Positions 9,324-21,234 of a DNA stretch of 64,000 nt are shown one piece after another; position 1 is the stretch's first letter; each line of letters begins with the position of its first letter. The notes beneath the pieces are model-generated. The model ran no database searches. It was not told where the DNA came from and saw nothing but the letters and a program-made list of their open reading frames with translations. Both the position numbers and the translations under genes were made by a program. The stretch comes from Paenibacillus sp. FSL H7-0331 (GTDB lineage Bacteria > Bacillota > Bacilli > Paenibacillales > NBRC-103111), in contig NZ_MRTH01000014.1 in assembly GCF_001956045.1 (NCBI RefSeq), positions 124,001-188,000 of the forward strand. The letters are read 5' to 3'.

Positions 9324-10373
9324 CTACACCTCCGGATCAAGCGCTTCATAATCTTTACGCAGCGGATGGCCGACCCAATCGTCGGACATCATTATTCTTC
9401 TTAAGTCCGGATGTCCGGGAAAATCAATACCGAGCAGATCAAAGATCTCACGCTCATTCCAATTGGCGGTTGGCCATATCGGTGTGACCGAGTCTATGGA
9501 TGGTGTTTCACGAGACGTTTTCACTTTCACGCACATTTCAGCCTTCGTATCCAGACTAAGCAAATGATAGGCAACCTCCATATGAGTTTCCTGATCAATA
9601 CCTGAAACATTTCGCAAATAGTTCAGCTTCAGCTCACAATGCTGCTTCAACAATAACGCAACTCCAGACCAGTGCTCGTTCTTAATGATCACATAAGGCA
9701 GATGTGCATCTCTTTCATTAATAAAGGCTTCTTCGATTGCAGCCTCGCCCACCTGCTCCTTGATCAGTTTAACCCAATGATCCAGCCGCGGTTGTAATGG
9801 TGAAGGAACCTTCGGCCCTGCGTCCTCTTCACCCTCTGTTTTCTTGCCTCTGGCAGCGGCACGAGCAGCGCGTGCTTCTGCGGCAGCCTTCGCCTTCGCT
9901 TCCTTCTCATCATCCGCTGCCGCTGGGTCACCCGCAGGAGCTTCTGTCGAAGCTGCGCCTGGTGTTGCAGCAGGAGACGCTCCTGCTGCCGCCTCAGCCC
10001 TTTTGGCTCGCGCGATGGCCCTGGCAGCTCGCGCTTCCGCGTCAGCCTTGGCCTTTGCTTCCTGCTCTGCATCTACTGTAGATGCATCAGTCCCAGGCGC
10101 TGCGCCTGAAGCATCTGCTGCTTCGGCTGAGGGGCTCTCAGTGCTTGGGTTACCCCTCTTATCAGAAGCTGCTGATTGCGATTCCCCTGACGTCGGTAAT
10201 CTGACAGCTGAATCTGGTTCCTTGGTGACAGTGGATGGATCTGCCGCTGCATCGGCAGCAGCTTTCGGTGGTTCTTCGTTCAGTTGTGGTTCCTTCAGAG
10301 TTTTATCTGTATTCAGCTTATCCGTATTCCGTTTATCTGTATCCAATTCATCTTTCTTTTGCTCATCACTCAT
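9324..10373 (-). CDS. nuoC: NADH-quinone oxidoreductase subunit C with long Ala/Glu/Lys-rich N-terminus
   Basis: A 349-residue protein. The C-terminal 150 residues are a normal 30-kDa-type NuoC domain, ending with the signature [22 protein letters not shown]. The first 190 residues are low-complexity and rich in Asp, Lys, Ala and Glu, including KxNTDK repeats near residues 9-25 and two long Ala/Arg-rich repeats ([15 protein letters not shown] and [15 protein letters not shown]). Typical NuoC is 150-200 residues. The ATG at 10373 overlaps the nuoB stop by 4 bases (ATGA), so the extension is translated. It could be a cytoplasmic tether or partner-binding arm; its function is unknown. Confidence 0.93.
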   Translation of the reverse strand: MSDEQKKDELDTDKRNTDKLNTDKTLKEPQLNEEPPKAAADAAADPSTVTKEPDSAVRLPTSGESQSAASDKRGNPSTESPSAEAADASGAAPGTDASTVDAEQEAKAKADAEARAARAIARAKRAEAAAGASPAATPGAASTEAPAGDPAAADDEKEAKAKAAAEARAARAAARGKKTEGEEDAGPKVPSPLQPRLDHWVKLIKEQVGEAAIEEAFINERDAHLPYVIIKNEHWSGVALLLKQHCELKLNYLRNVSGIDQETHMEVAYHLLSLDTKAEMCVKVKTSRETPSIDSVTPIWPTANWNEREIFDLLGIDFPGHPDLRRIMMSDDWVGHPLRKDYEALDPEV

Positions 10374-10888
10374 CGATTAGTCACCTGCTTGCCGGTTTTC
10401 GCCTCATAACGAATTTTTTCCTGCAGCTTGTTAATTCCATAAATCAGAGCAGCAGGATTCGGCGGACAGCCTGGAATGTAGACGTCAACCGGTACGACCT
10501 GATCCACGCCTTTAACAACGGCATAAGATTTGACGTAAGGTCCACCGGCGGTGGCACAGGAGCCCATAGCAATTACCCATTTGGGTTCTGGCATTTGGTC
10601 GTACAGGCGGCGCAGCAATGGAGCCATCTTCTTGGTTACGGTGCCTGCCACGATCATAACGTCGGATTGCCTTGGTGAAGTCCGAAAAATAACGCCAAAA
10701 CGGTCCAAATCGTAGTGAGAAGCTCCGGCACCCATCATTTCAATCGCACAGCATGCCAATCCAAAGGTTAAAGGCCACAACGAATTACTTCTTGCCCAAG
10801 CTTTTACCTGCTCAAGCGTTGTCATAAACACATTGCGCTCCAGCTCTTCTCTTTCTTCCGGACTAATTGACTCTAGATTGAAGTCCAT
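10370..10888 (-). CDS. nuoB: NADH-quinone oxidoreductase subunit B (N2 cluster)
   Basis: A 172-residue subunit holding the terminal 4Fe-4S cluster N2, which reduces quinone. The paired-cysteine motif [11 protein letters not shown], the GSCA Cys and the GCPPNP Cys are present. The annotated ORF can begin at a TTG at 10909, but the ATG at 10888 has GAAGGTG before it and fits homologue lengths. It overlaps the end of nuoA by 16 bases. Confidence 0.94.
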   Translation of the reverse strand: MDFNLESISPEEREELERNVFMTTLEQVKAWARSNSLWPLTFGLACCAIEMMGAGASHYDLDRFGVIFRTSPRQSDVMIVAGTVTKKMAPLLRRLYDQMPEPKWVIAMGSCATAGGPYVKSYAVVKGVDQVVPVDVYIPGCPPNPAALIYGINKLQEKIRYEAKTGKQVTNR

Positions 10889-11238
10889 TGCAGCACCTTC
10901 TTCTTCCAAGCATAAATTAATCCAACCACAAGCAGTCCTACGAAAATCGCCATTTCAACAACAGCAAACAAGCCCAGTTGCTTAAAAGCAACGGCCCATG
11001 GGTACAAAAATACAGTTTCCACATCAAAAATGACAAACATCAGCGCAAATAAGTAATACCGGATGTTGAAGCGCACATGGCTCTCGCCGACCGGTTCGTT
11101 ACCACTCTCATAAGTAGTATACTTCTCATCCAGCGGCTTGTAAGGACGCAAGAAACGGCCTGCTGTAAGTGCTACAACAGGAAGCAATACACCAAGAATG
11201 AGAAAAATGGCTACGACAACGTAATTGTTCATATACAT
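10873..11238 (-). CDS. nuoA: NADH-quinone oxidoreductase subunit A
   Basis: A 121-residue first gene of the nuo operon: three transmembrane helices with the conserved loop [20 protein letters not shown] and the acidic [12 protein letters not shown] helix. Two ATG codons (11238, 11232) are possible; GGGGAGG lies about 13 bases upstream of the first. A promoter is found about 180 bases upstream, leaving a long leader. Confidence 0.93.
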   Translation of the reverse strand: MYMNNYVVVAIFLILGVLLPVVALTAGRFLRPYKPLDEKYTTYESGNEPVGESHVRFNIRYYLFALMFVIFDVETVFLYPWAVAFKQLGLFAVVEMAIFVGLLVVGLIYAWKKKVLQWTSI

Positions 11239-11417
11239 CGTGAACGACTCGCCTCCCCATGCTATAAATAGTTAAGCTTTATGGAAATGTGCTGTGAGAT
11301 TTATAAGAAAAGTCCAGTTCATGTAAGCTTGTAAGCGCACCCAAGTTGCAATCGCGAAGCCTTCCCTCATTTGCAAATCAGAACATGCACATAACTTCTG
11401 TTCGTATATGCCCCACA

Positions 11418-11446
11418 ATTATATCAAATGGGTGTTTAGGTGTCTA
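11418..11446 (-). promoter_or_regulatory. Sigma-A promoter for the nuo operon
   Basis: On the minus strand, TAGACA (11446-11441), a 17-base spacer and TATAAT (11423-11418). The expected start near 11411 leaves a leader of about 170 bases before nuoA. The leader contains short inverted repeats (for example TTGCAA copies) but no riboswitch that I recognise. Confidence 0.75.
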
Positions 11447-11477
11447 ATCAATATTCCATATCACATTTTTTATAAAA

Positions 11478-11513
11478 CACAAAAAAACGAAGGAACATGT
11501 GTCCCTCCGTTTA
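11478..11513 (-). terminator. Rho-independent terminator of the atp operon
   Basis: Minus strand: AACGGAGGGA, a loop, then TCCTTCGTT followed by TTTTT, 12 bases after the atpC stop. It separates the atp transcript from the nuo promoter. Confidence 0.85.
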
Positions 11514-11524
11514 TGTTCGTTTCC

Positions 11525-11926
11525 TTAAGATTTACTGGAAACGTTGATCCGATTAACCGCTCTTTGCAAAGCCAGTTCAGCGCGTTTGAAATCGACTTGA
11601 TCCTGTTTGGAAGACATACGCTGTTCAGCACGCGTCTTGGCTTCTTTAGCACGATCGACATCAATTTGTTCCGGCAGCTCGGCGCTTTCCGCCAATATGA
11701 CCACCTTATCCTTACGTACCTCCATAAAGCCACCATTCACGGCGATATAATGCTGCTTACCGCCCTGTTTCACGATAACCGGCGCCACTTTTAATGGAGT
11801 GACCAAAGGGATGTGATTTGGCAGAATACCAAGCTCTCCTTCTGCACCCTTCACGCTAATCATGTCCACCTGATCGGTGTACACTTTACGCTCAGGGGTA
11901 ACAATTTCCAGCAAGAAAGTACTCAC
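11525..11926 (-). CDS. atpC: F1 ATP synthase epsilon subunit
   Basis: A 133-residue epsilon subunit: an N-terminal beta sandwich (residues 1-85, with [19 protein letters not shown]) and a C-terminal helical hairpin that regulates ATP hydrolysis. The start is GTG at 11926 after AGGAGGAGTCCAA. It is the last gene of the atp operon. The spacer before it holds a run of hairpins. Confidence 0.95.
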   Translation of the reverse strand: MSTFLLEIVTPERKVYTDQVDMISVKGAEGELGILPNHIPLVTPLKVAPVIVKQGGKQHYIAVNGGFMEVRKDKVVILAESAELPEQIDVDRAKEAKTRAEQRMSSKQDQVDFKRAELALQRAVNRINVSSKS

Positions 11927-11932
11927 TTGGAC

Positions 11933-12066
11933 TCCTCCTAAGAGCTTTCCGTAAGGAAAGCTTTACTTCGTAAGCATCATCTGAGCTTTCCATATGGAAA
12001 GCTCTACTTCATATGGTTTGCGAATGCAAACTCAATTTGTAGCATACATTCAATTCGCTAATGCGA
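11933..12066 (-). repeat. Array of four short hairpins in the atpD-atpC spacer
   Basis: Read on the minus strand, the spacer is a succession of perfect short hairpins: TTCGCATTAGCGAA, GTTTGCATTCGCAAAC, GAGCTTTCCATATGGAAAGCTC and AGCTTTCCTTACGGAAAGCT. The last two are joined by a linker containing GCTTACGAAGTAA. The last hairpin is 3 bases before the AGGAGGAG ribosome site of atpC. Arm sequences differ between hairpins but pairing is kept. Confidence 0.8.
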
Positions 12067-12068
12067 AC

Positions 12069-13610
<1,542 letters not shown>

Positions 13611-13611
13611 T

Positions 13612-14472
13612 TTAAGCTTGTGCGTTTGCACCGGCAACAATCTCCGAAATTTCCTGTGTAATCGAAGCCTGACGAGCACGGTTATACACCAGTGTCAAGG
13701 ATCCGATCATCTTGGTTGCATTCTTCGTCGCATTGTTCATTGCCGTCATTCTTGCCCCAAACTCACTTGCTTTACCTTCCAATACCGCACTATAAATTAA
13801 GGTTTCCGCATATTTAGGCAGCAACACTTCAAGTACACCCTCAGGTGACGGCTCATACTCATAGTTAGCAACGGATGCAACACCACCCATGTTTTCCATA
13901 GGCAAAAGCTGCTTGATCATCGGTTCCTGCGTGATAGCATTTACGAATTTGTTATAAACCAGATACAGCTTGTCAAAAGAACCGTTCTCGAAGTTTTTCA
14001 CTGCCGATGCCGCAATCGATTTGATATCCGCGAAGCTCGGAGAATCAGGAATTCCCGTTACTTCTTCAGCAATCGCGATATTGCGTTGACGGAAGAAATC
14101 TCTGCCCTTACGGCCGATTACAAAAATCACATATTCACTAGGTGATTTGTGATTTTCCTTGATCTCCTGCATCACTCTGCGCAGTACGTTAGCATTATAG
14201 CCACCAGCGAGACCGCGGTCTGACGTAACAACAAGATATCCGGTCTTCTTGATTTCACGATTTTGCAGCATGGGATGCTTCAAACCTTTGCTGCCTGCAG
14301 CGATACTGCCGACAACTTCCTTAAGCTTATCCGTGTAAGGTCGTGATGCCTCAGCAGCTGCCTGAGCTTTTCTTAATCTCGATGCAGCTACCATTTCCAT
14401 CGCCTTGGTGATTTGCTTTGTGTTTTGTACGGACTTGATCTGGCGCTTAATTTCGCGCATTCCTTTTGCCAA
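13612..14472 (-). CDS. atpG: F1 ATP synthase gamma subunit
   Basis: A 286-residue central stalk subunit: the N-terminal coiled coil (MREIKRQIKSVQNTKQITKAMEMVAASRLRKAQ) and C-terminal coil (ARMTAMNNATKNA) rotate inside the alpha3beta3 ring. The longer frame starts at 14520, but the family N-terminus (AKGMREI) and an AGAGGTGAG site support TTG at 14472. Confidence 0.94.
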   Translation of the reverse strand: MAKGMREIKRQIKSVQNTKQITKAMEMVAASRLRKAQAAAEASRPYTDKLKEVVGSIAAGSKGLKHPMLQNREIKKTGYLVVTSDRGLAGGYNANVLRRVMQEIKENHKSPSEYVIFVIGRKGRDFFRQRNIAIAEEVTGIPDSPSFADIKSIAASAVKNFENGSFDKLYLVYNKFVNAITQEPMIKQLLPMENMGGVASVANYEYEPSPEGVLEVLLPKYAETLIYSAVLEGKASEFGARMTAMNNATKNATKMIGSLTLVYNRARQASITQEISEIVAGANAQA

Positions 14473-14479
14473 CTGACTC

Positions 14480-14580
14480 ACCTCTCTCTCGAAGCTTCTC
14501 TGTATAAGAAAAGCCTTCACTCGAAAAGCCTGTTAAAAGACTTAAAATGGAACACCGAGCTTCCCTGTAAAGAGAAGCCC
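14480..14580 (-). repeat. Degenerate hairpin units in the atpA-atpG spacer
   Basis: Two imperfect hairpins on the minus strand: GGGCTTCTCTTTACAGGGAAGCTC and, just before the atpG ribosome site, AGGCTTTTCTTATACAGAGAAGCTT. They resemble decayed versions of the elements in the neighbouring spacers and lack the full GCTTACGAAG linker. Confidence 0.5.
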
Positions 14581-14594
14581 TTGTTCATTGTGCA

Positions 14595-16118
<1,524 letters not shown>

Positions 16119-16128
16119 TCACCCCTAT

Positions 16129-16680
16129 CTACAGTGCTTGAGTTGAATTCAAGGATTTTTGCAGTCGATCCAGCTTGCCGGATAAACTGCCGTCATACAG
16201 ACGATCACCGATGCGCACTTTAATTCCGCCGAGCAGGCTTGTATCAATAGCCGTTTCAACACGAATTTGTTTGCCAACCAATTGGCTGAATGTTGCAGCA
16301 ATATGATCAAGCTCAGCTTGTTGAAGAACGACCGGCGTATAAACAATGGCTTTTGCCTGACCAAGGGCCTCACTGGCAATCGTTACAAAGTAACCAACTA
16401 GCGATTCCAGCAATTCTTCCCTGCCTTTATCGATGAGCAACAGCAAAGTGCTAAAGGTAATTTCCGAAAGCTGACTTTCAAAAATGTTTTTCAGCAGCGC
16501 TGTTTTGGATACAGTCCCGATCCCTGGATGCTTGATCAGCTTGTGCAAGTCACTGTTTTCCTTTAAAACCGCTACGATAAACTTCAGTTCTTCTTCTACC
16601 TGAGCAATCTTGTTCTGTTCTTTGGCTAGCTCAAAAAGCGCTTTTGCGTATCTTTTGGCTACGATGGTATCCTGGCTCAT
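16129..16680 (-). CDS. atpH: F1 ATP synthase delta subunit
   Basis: A 183-residue peripheral stalk subunit linking the F1 alpha subunits to b. The N-terminal helical domain (AKRYAKALFELAKEQNK) and C-terminal segment (GGIKVRIGDRLYDGSLSGKL) are typical. The ATG at 16680 overlaps the atpF stop by 4 bases. Confidence 0.94.
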   Translation of the reverse strand: MSQDTIVAKRYAKALFELAKEQNKIAQVEEELKFIVAVLKENSDLHKLIKHPGIGTVSKTALLKNIFESQLSEITFSTLLLLIDKGREELLESLVGYFVTIASEALGQAKAIVYTPVVLQQAELDHIAATFSQLVGKQIRVETAIDTSLLGGIKVRIGDRLYDGSLSGKLDRLQKSLNSTQAL

Positions 16681-17162
16681 TGGTTGCCTCCTACCTCTTT
16701 CAGGTAATGCTCTACCAATTGCTCTTGAGATTTCTCATCAATTTGTTTTTCGATAATTTTGGAAGCAATGAGAACAGACATCGCGCCAACCTGGCTGCGA
16801 AGGGCGGCAACCGCCTTATGTTTCTCATTCTCAATATCACGAATCGCTTCGTCTTTCACGCGAGTCGCTTCCGCACGTGCAGCAGCTGTAATTTCGTCTG
16901 CTTGTTTGGAACTGATTTGTTTAGCTTGTTCGATAATGTCTTGTGCTTCTTTGCGAGTCTGTTGTAGAGCCAGCTTTTGCTCCTCTAACAATTGCTCAGC
17001 CTGCTTCCGGTTATTTTCAGCCGTTTGAATTTGATCCTTAACAAGCTGTCTGCGTTTTTCCATCATGCCAAACAAAGGACCGAACGCCAGCTTTTGCAGC
17101 AGTAAATATAGAAGCAAGAAGGCTACGATTTGAATAAAAAACGTGGACCATTCAATATGCAA
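16677..17162 (-). CDS. atpF: F0 ATP synthase subunit b
   Basis: A 161-residue stator subunit: one N-terminal membrane helix (about residues 5-25) and a long charged coiled coil. The start is TTG at 17162, with AAGGGAG 9 bases upstream. It overlaps atpH by 4 bases. Confidence 0.93.
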   Translation of the reverse strand: MHIEWSTFFIQIVAFLLLYLLLQKLAFGPLFGMMEKRRQLVKDQIQTAENNRKQAEQLLEEQKLALQQTRKEAQDIIEQAKQISSKQADEITAAARAEATRVKDEAIRDIENEKHKAVAALRSQVGAMSVLIASKIIEKQIDEKSQEQLVEHYLKEVGGNQ

Positions 17163-17240
17163 GTAACGTCACTCCCTTCTCATAGCGTAGGCAAAACGAA
17201 GGCGTGGAGGCTTTTGCAACCATCCCCGCCAAACGATTTC

Positions 17241-17480
<240 letters not shown>

Positions 17481-17539
17481 TTAAATTGTAAAGTTTTTTT
17501 ATAAATAACTCGAGACTTTCCCGAGGTAAGTCTTGTACC

Positions 17540-18247
17540 TTAGTGAGACTCTTCGTGAATCAACGTTTGTGAAATATAAACCATTGTCAACATTGTAAAT
17601 ACGAATGCCTGAATGGCGCCAACGAACACACTAAAACCTTGCCATATGGCTAGAGGGAATATTCCAAACCAACCCGCTCCCAAAATGACACCAATCATAA
17701 TTTCACCTGCATAAATATTTCCGTATAGACGGAAAGCAAGCGTCAGCGGCTTGGATACCACCTCAATCAAATGCAGCGGAAGCATAACCCCTTTATACTC
17801 AAAGTAATGAGCAAAATAGTGCTTCGTATTGCGTGTGATACCCAGAAAGTGGCTAAGCGCAATGACGATAACCGTAAGTGCTGCAGTAACGGCAATATCC
17901 GCCGTCGGTGATTTCCACCATGACACGTGATCTGAGGTTACGACCGAGAACGGCAGCCCCAGCATGTTTCCAATGAAAATGTACATAATTAGGGTTAAAC
18001 CAAGTGCTATAAACGGCTTCCCATGTTTAGAACCAATAGTACTGCCGATGATCCCTTCAACAAACTCTACAACCCATTCCATAAAGTTTTGCAGCTTCGA
18101 AGGATTCGTTACCGAAATTTTACTCGTTCCGGCAATCGCGAGTATTAATACCAGAACACTGGTCACTCCAATCATGAGAAGCGCTGACAGATCAAAGTGA
18201 AATCCAAACCATTCTACTCCCGGTACTTGATGCTCCATGTTTTCCAA
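17540..18247 (-). CDS. atpB: F0 ATP synthase subunit a
   Basis: A 235-residue membrane subunit forming the proton half-channels. The conserved Arg helix (KPLTLAFRLYGNIYAGEIM) and C-terminal helix (QAFVFTMLTMVYIS) are present. Three starts are possible: GTG 18253, TTG 18247, ATG 18238. TTG 18247 has the best-spaced AAAGGGG site, so I use it with moderate confidence. Confidence 0.93.
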   Translation of the reverse strand: MENMEHQVPGVEWFGFHFDLSALLMIGVTSVLVLILAIAGTSKISVTNPSKLQNFMEWVVEFVEGIIGSTIGSKHGKPFIALGLTLIMYIFIGNMLGLPFSVVTSDHVSWWKSPTADIAVTAALTVIVIALSHFLGITRNTKHYFAHYFEYKGVMLPLHLIEVVSKPLTLAFRLYGNIYAGEIMIGVILGAGWFGIFPLAIWQGFSVFVGAIQAFVFTMLTMVYISQTLIHEESH

Positions 18248-18271
18248 TTTCACCCCTTTCCACAGATGGAT

Positions 18272-18667
18272 TTACTTCTTGGATCTTTTGACAGAAATAA
18301 TACCCAATACAAGTGTTGCCAATTGAGCGATAAGGTATCCAGCGACGGTTGTACTTAACGCGAATTGCTCCGGAAACCGGACTGCGATAAGACCCGCCAA
18401 ACCTCCTATGGCCGCTCTAGTCAGAAAGCCTATGTTAGCCTTGCTCGGAATCCCTTGCCCCGGTGGAGCGGTGATAACCTTATCCGATAGCTTGCGAATT
18501 TTCCAGGCCAGATACCTTGCGTTAATCATACTAACGGCAGCCCCCAGCATCAAACCAGCTGAATAGGGTCGGTATTCCACGAAAAGAGCCCAAGCAACCA
18601 GACAAAAGGATAAGAAAAATAGAAAGACGTTTTGAAACGTTTTCAGATGGGCCGTAAACTCGTTCAT
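18272..18667 (-). CDS. atpI: ATP synthase assembly protein AtpI
   Basis: A 131-residue membrane protein with four hydrophobic segments (about residues 12-30, 34-52, 76-95, 98-120). By position between atpZ and atpB and by size it is AtpI, which in other bacteria assists c-ring assembly or Mg/Ca supply. The ATG at 18667 directly follows the atpZ stop codon. Confidence 0.85.
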   Translation of the reverse strand: MNEFTAHLKTFQNVFLFFLSFCLVAWALFVEYRPYSAGLMLGAAVSMINARYLAWKIRKLSDKVITAPPGQGIPSKANIGFLTRAAIGGLAGLIAVRFPEQFALSTTVAGYLIAQLATLVLGIISVKRSKK

Positions 18668-18889
18668 TTATAGCCCTCCGTACTGCTTAATCATAAAATA
18701 AATGCTAATGATTCCAGCCGTAAGCCCCAGCAAAAAACCACCCAGTAACCACAACTGCCCGCCAAGCGTTTGGCTTAACCAATCTCCAAACCAATACCCT
18801 GCCAGTAAACAGACAACAAGATCAATTCCGATAGCCGTCGTTAAAGCAGCTGCACGCCATGGATTATCATTACGGTTTGGCTGTTTCAT
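18668..18889 (-). CDS. atpZ: AtpZ/AtpI-family small membrane protein
   Basis: A 73-residue protein with two membrane helices, the first gene of the atp operon. The pattern WRAAALTTAIGIDLVVCLLAGYWFGDWL resembles AtpZ (F0F1-ATPase subunit family). I place the start at ATG 18889, preceded by AGGAGGGTGTAT, not at the upstream in-frame codon 18913. Confidence 0.8.
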   Translation of the reverse strand: MKQPNRNDNPWRAAALTTAIGIDLVVCLLAGYWFGDWLSQTLGGQLWLLGGFLLGLTAGIISIYFMIKQYGGL

Positions 18890-18915
18890 ATACACCCTCC
18901 TGAGAATCCTCACTT

Positions 18916-18945
18916 ATTGTAACGAAGCAACGTCGGGTTTGTCAA
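18916..18945 (-). promoter_or_regulatory. Sigma-A promoter for the atp operon
   Basis: Minus strand: TTGACA (18945-18940), an 18-base spacer, TACAAT (18921-18916). It gives a leader of about 20 bases before atpZ. A perfect -35 makes this a strong candidate. Confidence 0.8.
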
Positions 18946-19063
18946 TTGTCTTTCTCTCTAAATAACTGTGGATGAAATTCTTAAAAATGCTGTTATATCA
19001 ACGTTTTTAGCAATTCCAAACCAAACAGTACTACTGCACGCTCTGACGTTTGTCATAGGATTG

Positions 19064-20206
19064 TCACGGTTGGAATGACTCCGGTCTTACTGTAGCATGT
19101 CCAAAATGGTAAAGGATGGCTTGAACGATCCGTTCCGACGCTTTTCCATCGCCGTAGGGGTTGGCAGCCTGACTCATTTTTTCATACAATACCGGATCTG
19201 TCAGCAATGCACGGGTTCGATTATACACATGCTCTTCATCGGTTCCGACAAGCTCCAGCGTTCCTGCATCAATACCTTCCGGCCGCTCCGTTGTTTCACG
19301 TAGAACTAAAACGGGCACTCCATACGAAGGAGCTTCCTCCTGCAACCCACCGGAATCAGTCAAAATCATGTGGGTATGCGGATATAAATTGTGCAGTTCC
19401 AGTACATCTAGCGGATCTACGAGCTTGATACGCGGATGATCACCCAGCATTTCGTAGGCCGGCTCTCTTACAGCTGGACTCGGGTGAACTGGATACACGA
19501 TGGCAATATCGTCAAACTCATCAGCAATCCGACGCACGGCACGGAAAATTTGCCGATGTGGCTCACCTTGTGCTTCGCGGCGATGCGCGGTCATCAGGAT
19601 CAGACGCTTACCTGCTGCCCAATCCAGTACATTGTGGGTAAAGTCATTCTGCACCGTATACTGGAACACATCTGTCACCGTATTTCCTGTTACGAAGATT
19701 GTTGCCTCTGACTTATTCTCTTTGCGCAGGTTGTCGGCAGATAACTGGGTCGGAGCAAAATGCAGATCGGATAATACGCCGGTCAGCTGGCGATTCATTT
19801 CTTCCGGATACGGTGACATTTTGTTCCAGGTACGCAAGCCTGCTTCCACATGACCCACCTGGATCTGCTGTAAGAAAGCCGCGTAGCTTGCCAGGAATGT
19901 CGTTAACGTGTCTCCGTGTACGAGCACCAGGTCCGGCTTTTCTTCGCGGAATACCGGGTCCAACCCTTGAAGCACCCGTACGGTCACTTCGTTCAATGTT
20001 TGACGATCCTTCATGACATCTAAATCATGGTCAGGTGTAATATGGAATGTTTCCAGAACCTGATCCAGCAATTCCCTATGTTGTGCGGTAACGCATACAC
20101 GTGAGTCGATAAATTCAGAATGCTTTTGAAGCTCAAGTACCAGCGGCGCCATCTTGATGGCTTCCGGCCGGGTTCCGAAAATCGTAATTACTTTGGTTTT
20201 ACCCAT
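19064..20206 (-). CDS. wecB: UDP-N-acetylglucosamine 2-epimerase (non-hydrolysing)
   Basis: A 380-residue cytoplasmic enzyme interconverting UDP-GlcNAc and UDP-ManNAc for wall teichoic acid linkage and surface polymers (MnaA/WecB family). Motifs: GTRPEAIKMAPL at the N-terminus, VEAGLRTWNKMSPYPEEMNRQ, TAHRREA and the UDP-binding TDSGGLQEEAP. The ATG at 20206 follows AGGGGG; the in-frame codon at 20230 would add 8 residues. It lies 57 bases after upp and is likely co-transcribed. Confidence 0.94.
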   Translation of the reverse strand: MGKTKVITIFGTRPEAIKMAPLVLELQKHSEFIDSRVCVTAQHRELLDQVLETFHITPDHDLDVMKDRQTLNEVTVRVLQGLDPVFREEKPDLVLVHGDTLTTFLASYAAFLQQIQVGHVEAGLRTWNKMSPYPEEMNRQLTGVLSDLHFAPTQLSADNLRKENKSEATIFVTGNTVTDVFQYTVQNDFTHNVLDWAAGKRLILMTAHRREAQGEPHRQIFRAVRRIADEFDDIAIVYPVHPSPAVREPAYEMLGDHPRIKLVDPLDVLELHNLYPHTHMILTDSGGLQEEAPSYGVPVLVLRETTERPEGIDAGTLELVGTDEEHVYNRTRALLTDPVLYEKMSQAANPYGDGKASERIVQAILYHFGHATVRPESFQP

Positions 20207-20262
20207 GAACGGCTGTCCCCCTATGTACATTTTCTGTTATAGATTCATCTGCTTGCTGATTT

Positions 20263-20892
20263 TTATTTCGTACCGAACAGACGATCACCTGCATCTCCCA
20301 GTCCGGGAACGATGTAACCGTGGTCATTCAAATAGTCGTCAATAGCTGCTACATATATATCCACATCGGGATGCGTTTGCTGTACAGCGTGAATACCCTC
20401 GGGCGCTGCAATGAGGCACATCAGCTTGATCTGCGAGCAGCCTCTGCTCTTCAACGCCGTTATTGCTGCATTCGCAGAACCTCCGGTTGCCAGCATCGGG
20501 TCTATCACGATCAATTCCCGTTCCTGTACATCGGTAGGCAGCTTTACATAATACTCAACAGGCTCAAGTGTCTCTGGATCACGGTACAAGCCGATATGAC
20601 CTACCTTGGCTGCGGGTACTAATCTCAGAATACCATCTACCATGCCAAGTCCTGCACGCAAAATCGGGATAAGTCCCAGCATTCTGCCCGAAATCACTTT
20701 GCAATCCGTCGTGGTCACTGGTGTTTTGACTTGCACGGTTTCAAGCGGAATGTCTCTTGTAATTTCGTACGCCATCAGTGTCGATACTTCATCTACCAAT
20801 TCGCGAAAATCTTTGGTTAGTGTGGATTCATCCCGTATGTACGTAAGCTTATGCTGGATCAACGGATGATCACACACAAATAATTTTCCCAT
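20263..20892 (-). CDS. upp: Uracil phosphoribosyltransferase
   Basis: A 209-residue pyrimidine salvage enzyme making UMP from uracil and PRPP. Motifs: [24 protein letters not shown] and the PRPP loop [23 protein letters not shown] is the family C-terminus. The ATG at 20892 follows AAAGGGG; the upstream TTG at 20898 is unlikely. Confidence 0.96.
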   Translation of the reverse strand: MGKLFVCDHPLIQHKLTYIRDESTLTKDFRELVDEVSTLMAYEITRDIPLETVQVKTPVTTTDCKVISGRMLGLIPILRAGLGMVDGILRLVPAAKVGHIGLYRDPETLEPVEYYVKLPTDVQERELIVIDPMLATGGSANAAITALKSRGCSQIKLMCLIAAPEGIHAVQQTHPDVDIYVAAIDDYLNDHGYIVPGLGDAGDRLFGTK

Positions 20893-20923
20893 AAACAATT
20901 CCCCTTTACGCCAAATCTCGTCT

Positions 20924-20932
20924 ATTATACCA
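20924..20932 (-). promoter_or_regulatory. Extended -10 promoter for upp
   Basis: Minus strand: TGTGGTATAAT, a consensus -10 (20929-20924) with the TGn extension. No good -35 is seen at 17 bases. It is 32 bases upstream of the upp ATG. Confidence 0.6.
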
Positions 20933-21234
20933 CACCTGTGAGATGTTATCCCAACAAGTTTCGCGCATTGACGACAGACTCAGCGACTGTCAGGCTCCAG
21001 CGTAAAAAGGCAGGCTGGACGTAATGAATGTACAGTTCCTATTCATGTACGAACTCATAGAAGCCAATGCGAAGAGCGTTCATGGCGTGTCAATCGCTGC
21101 TCAGTTTCGGAGTGGTCCCAGGCCGTATCCTGAAATCATGAAGAGGCCGGAGATCTCTACATCATCTCCAGCCTCTTGGCTATGGTCTATAGATCGCACT
21201 CGTTAGTTGAGGAGGCGAGCCTGATAATCAGGTA
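20933..21234. other. Intergenic region glyA-upp with long inverted repeat
   Basis: About 300 bases without a convincing gene. At 21141-21178 AAGAGGC(C)GGAGAT pairs with ATCTCC(A)GCCTCTT, a stem of about 12 bp 57 bases after the glyA stop. It has no T-tract on either strand, so it may be a transcript 3' end stabiliser rather than a classical terminator. Confidence 0.5.

Noticed and set aside
9844..10380. 178-codon plus-strand open frame opposite nuoC
   Set aside because: It is the antisense shadow of the Ala-rich NuoC extension (GC-rich third positions remove stops); no ribosome site and no family.
21024..21206. 60-codon plus-strand open frame between upp and glyA
   Set aside because: Lacks a ribosome site, runs through the inverted repeat, and has no recognisable family.
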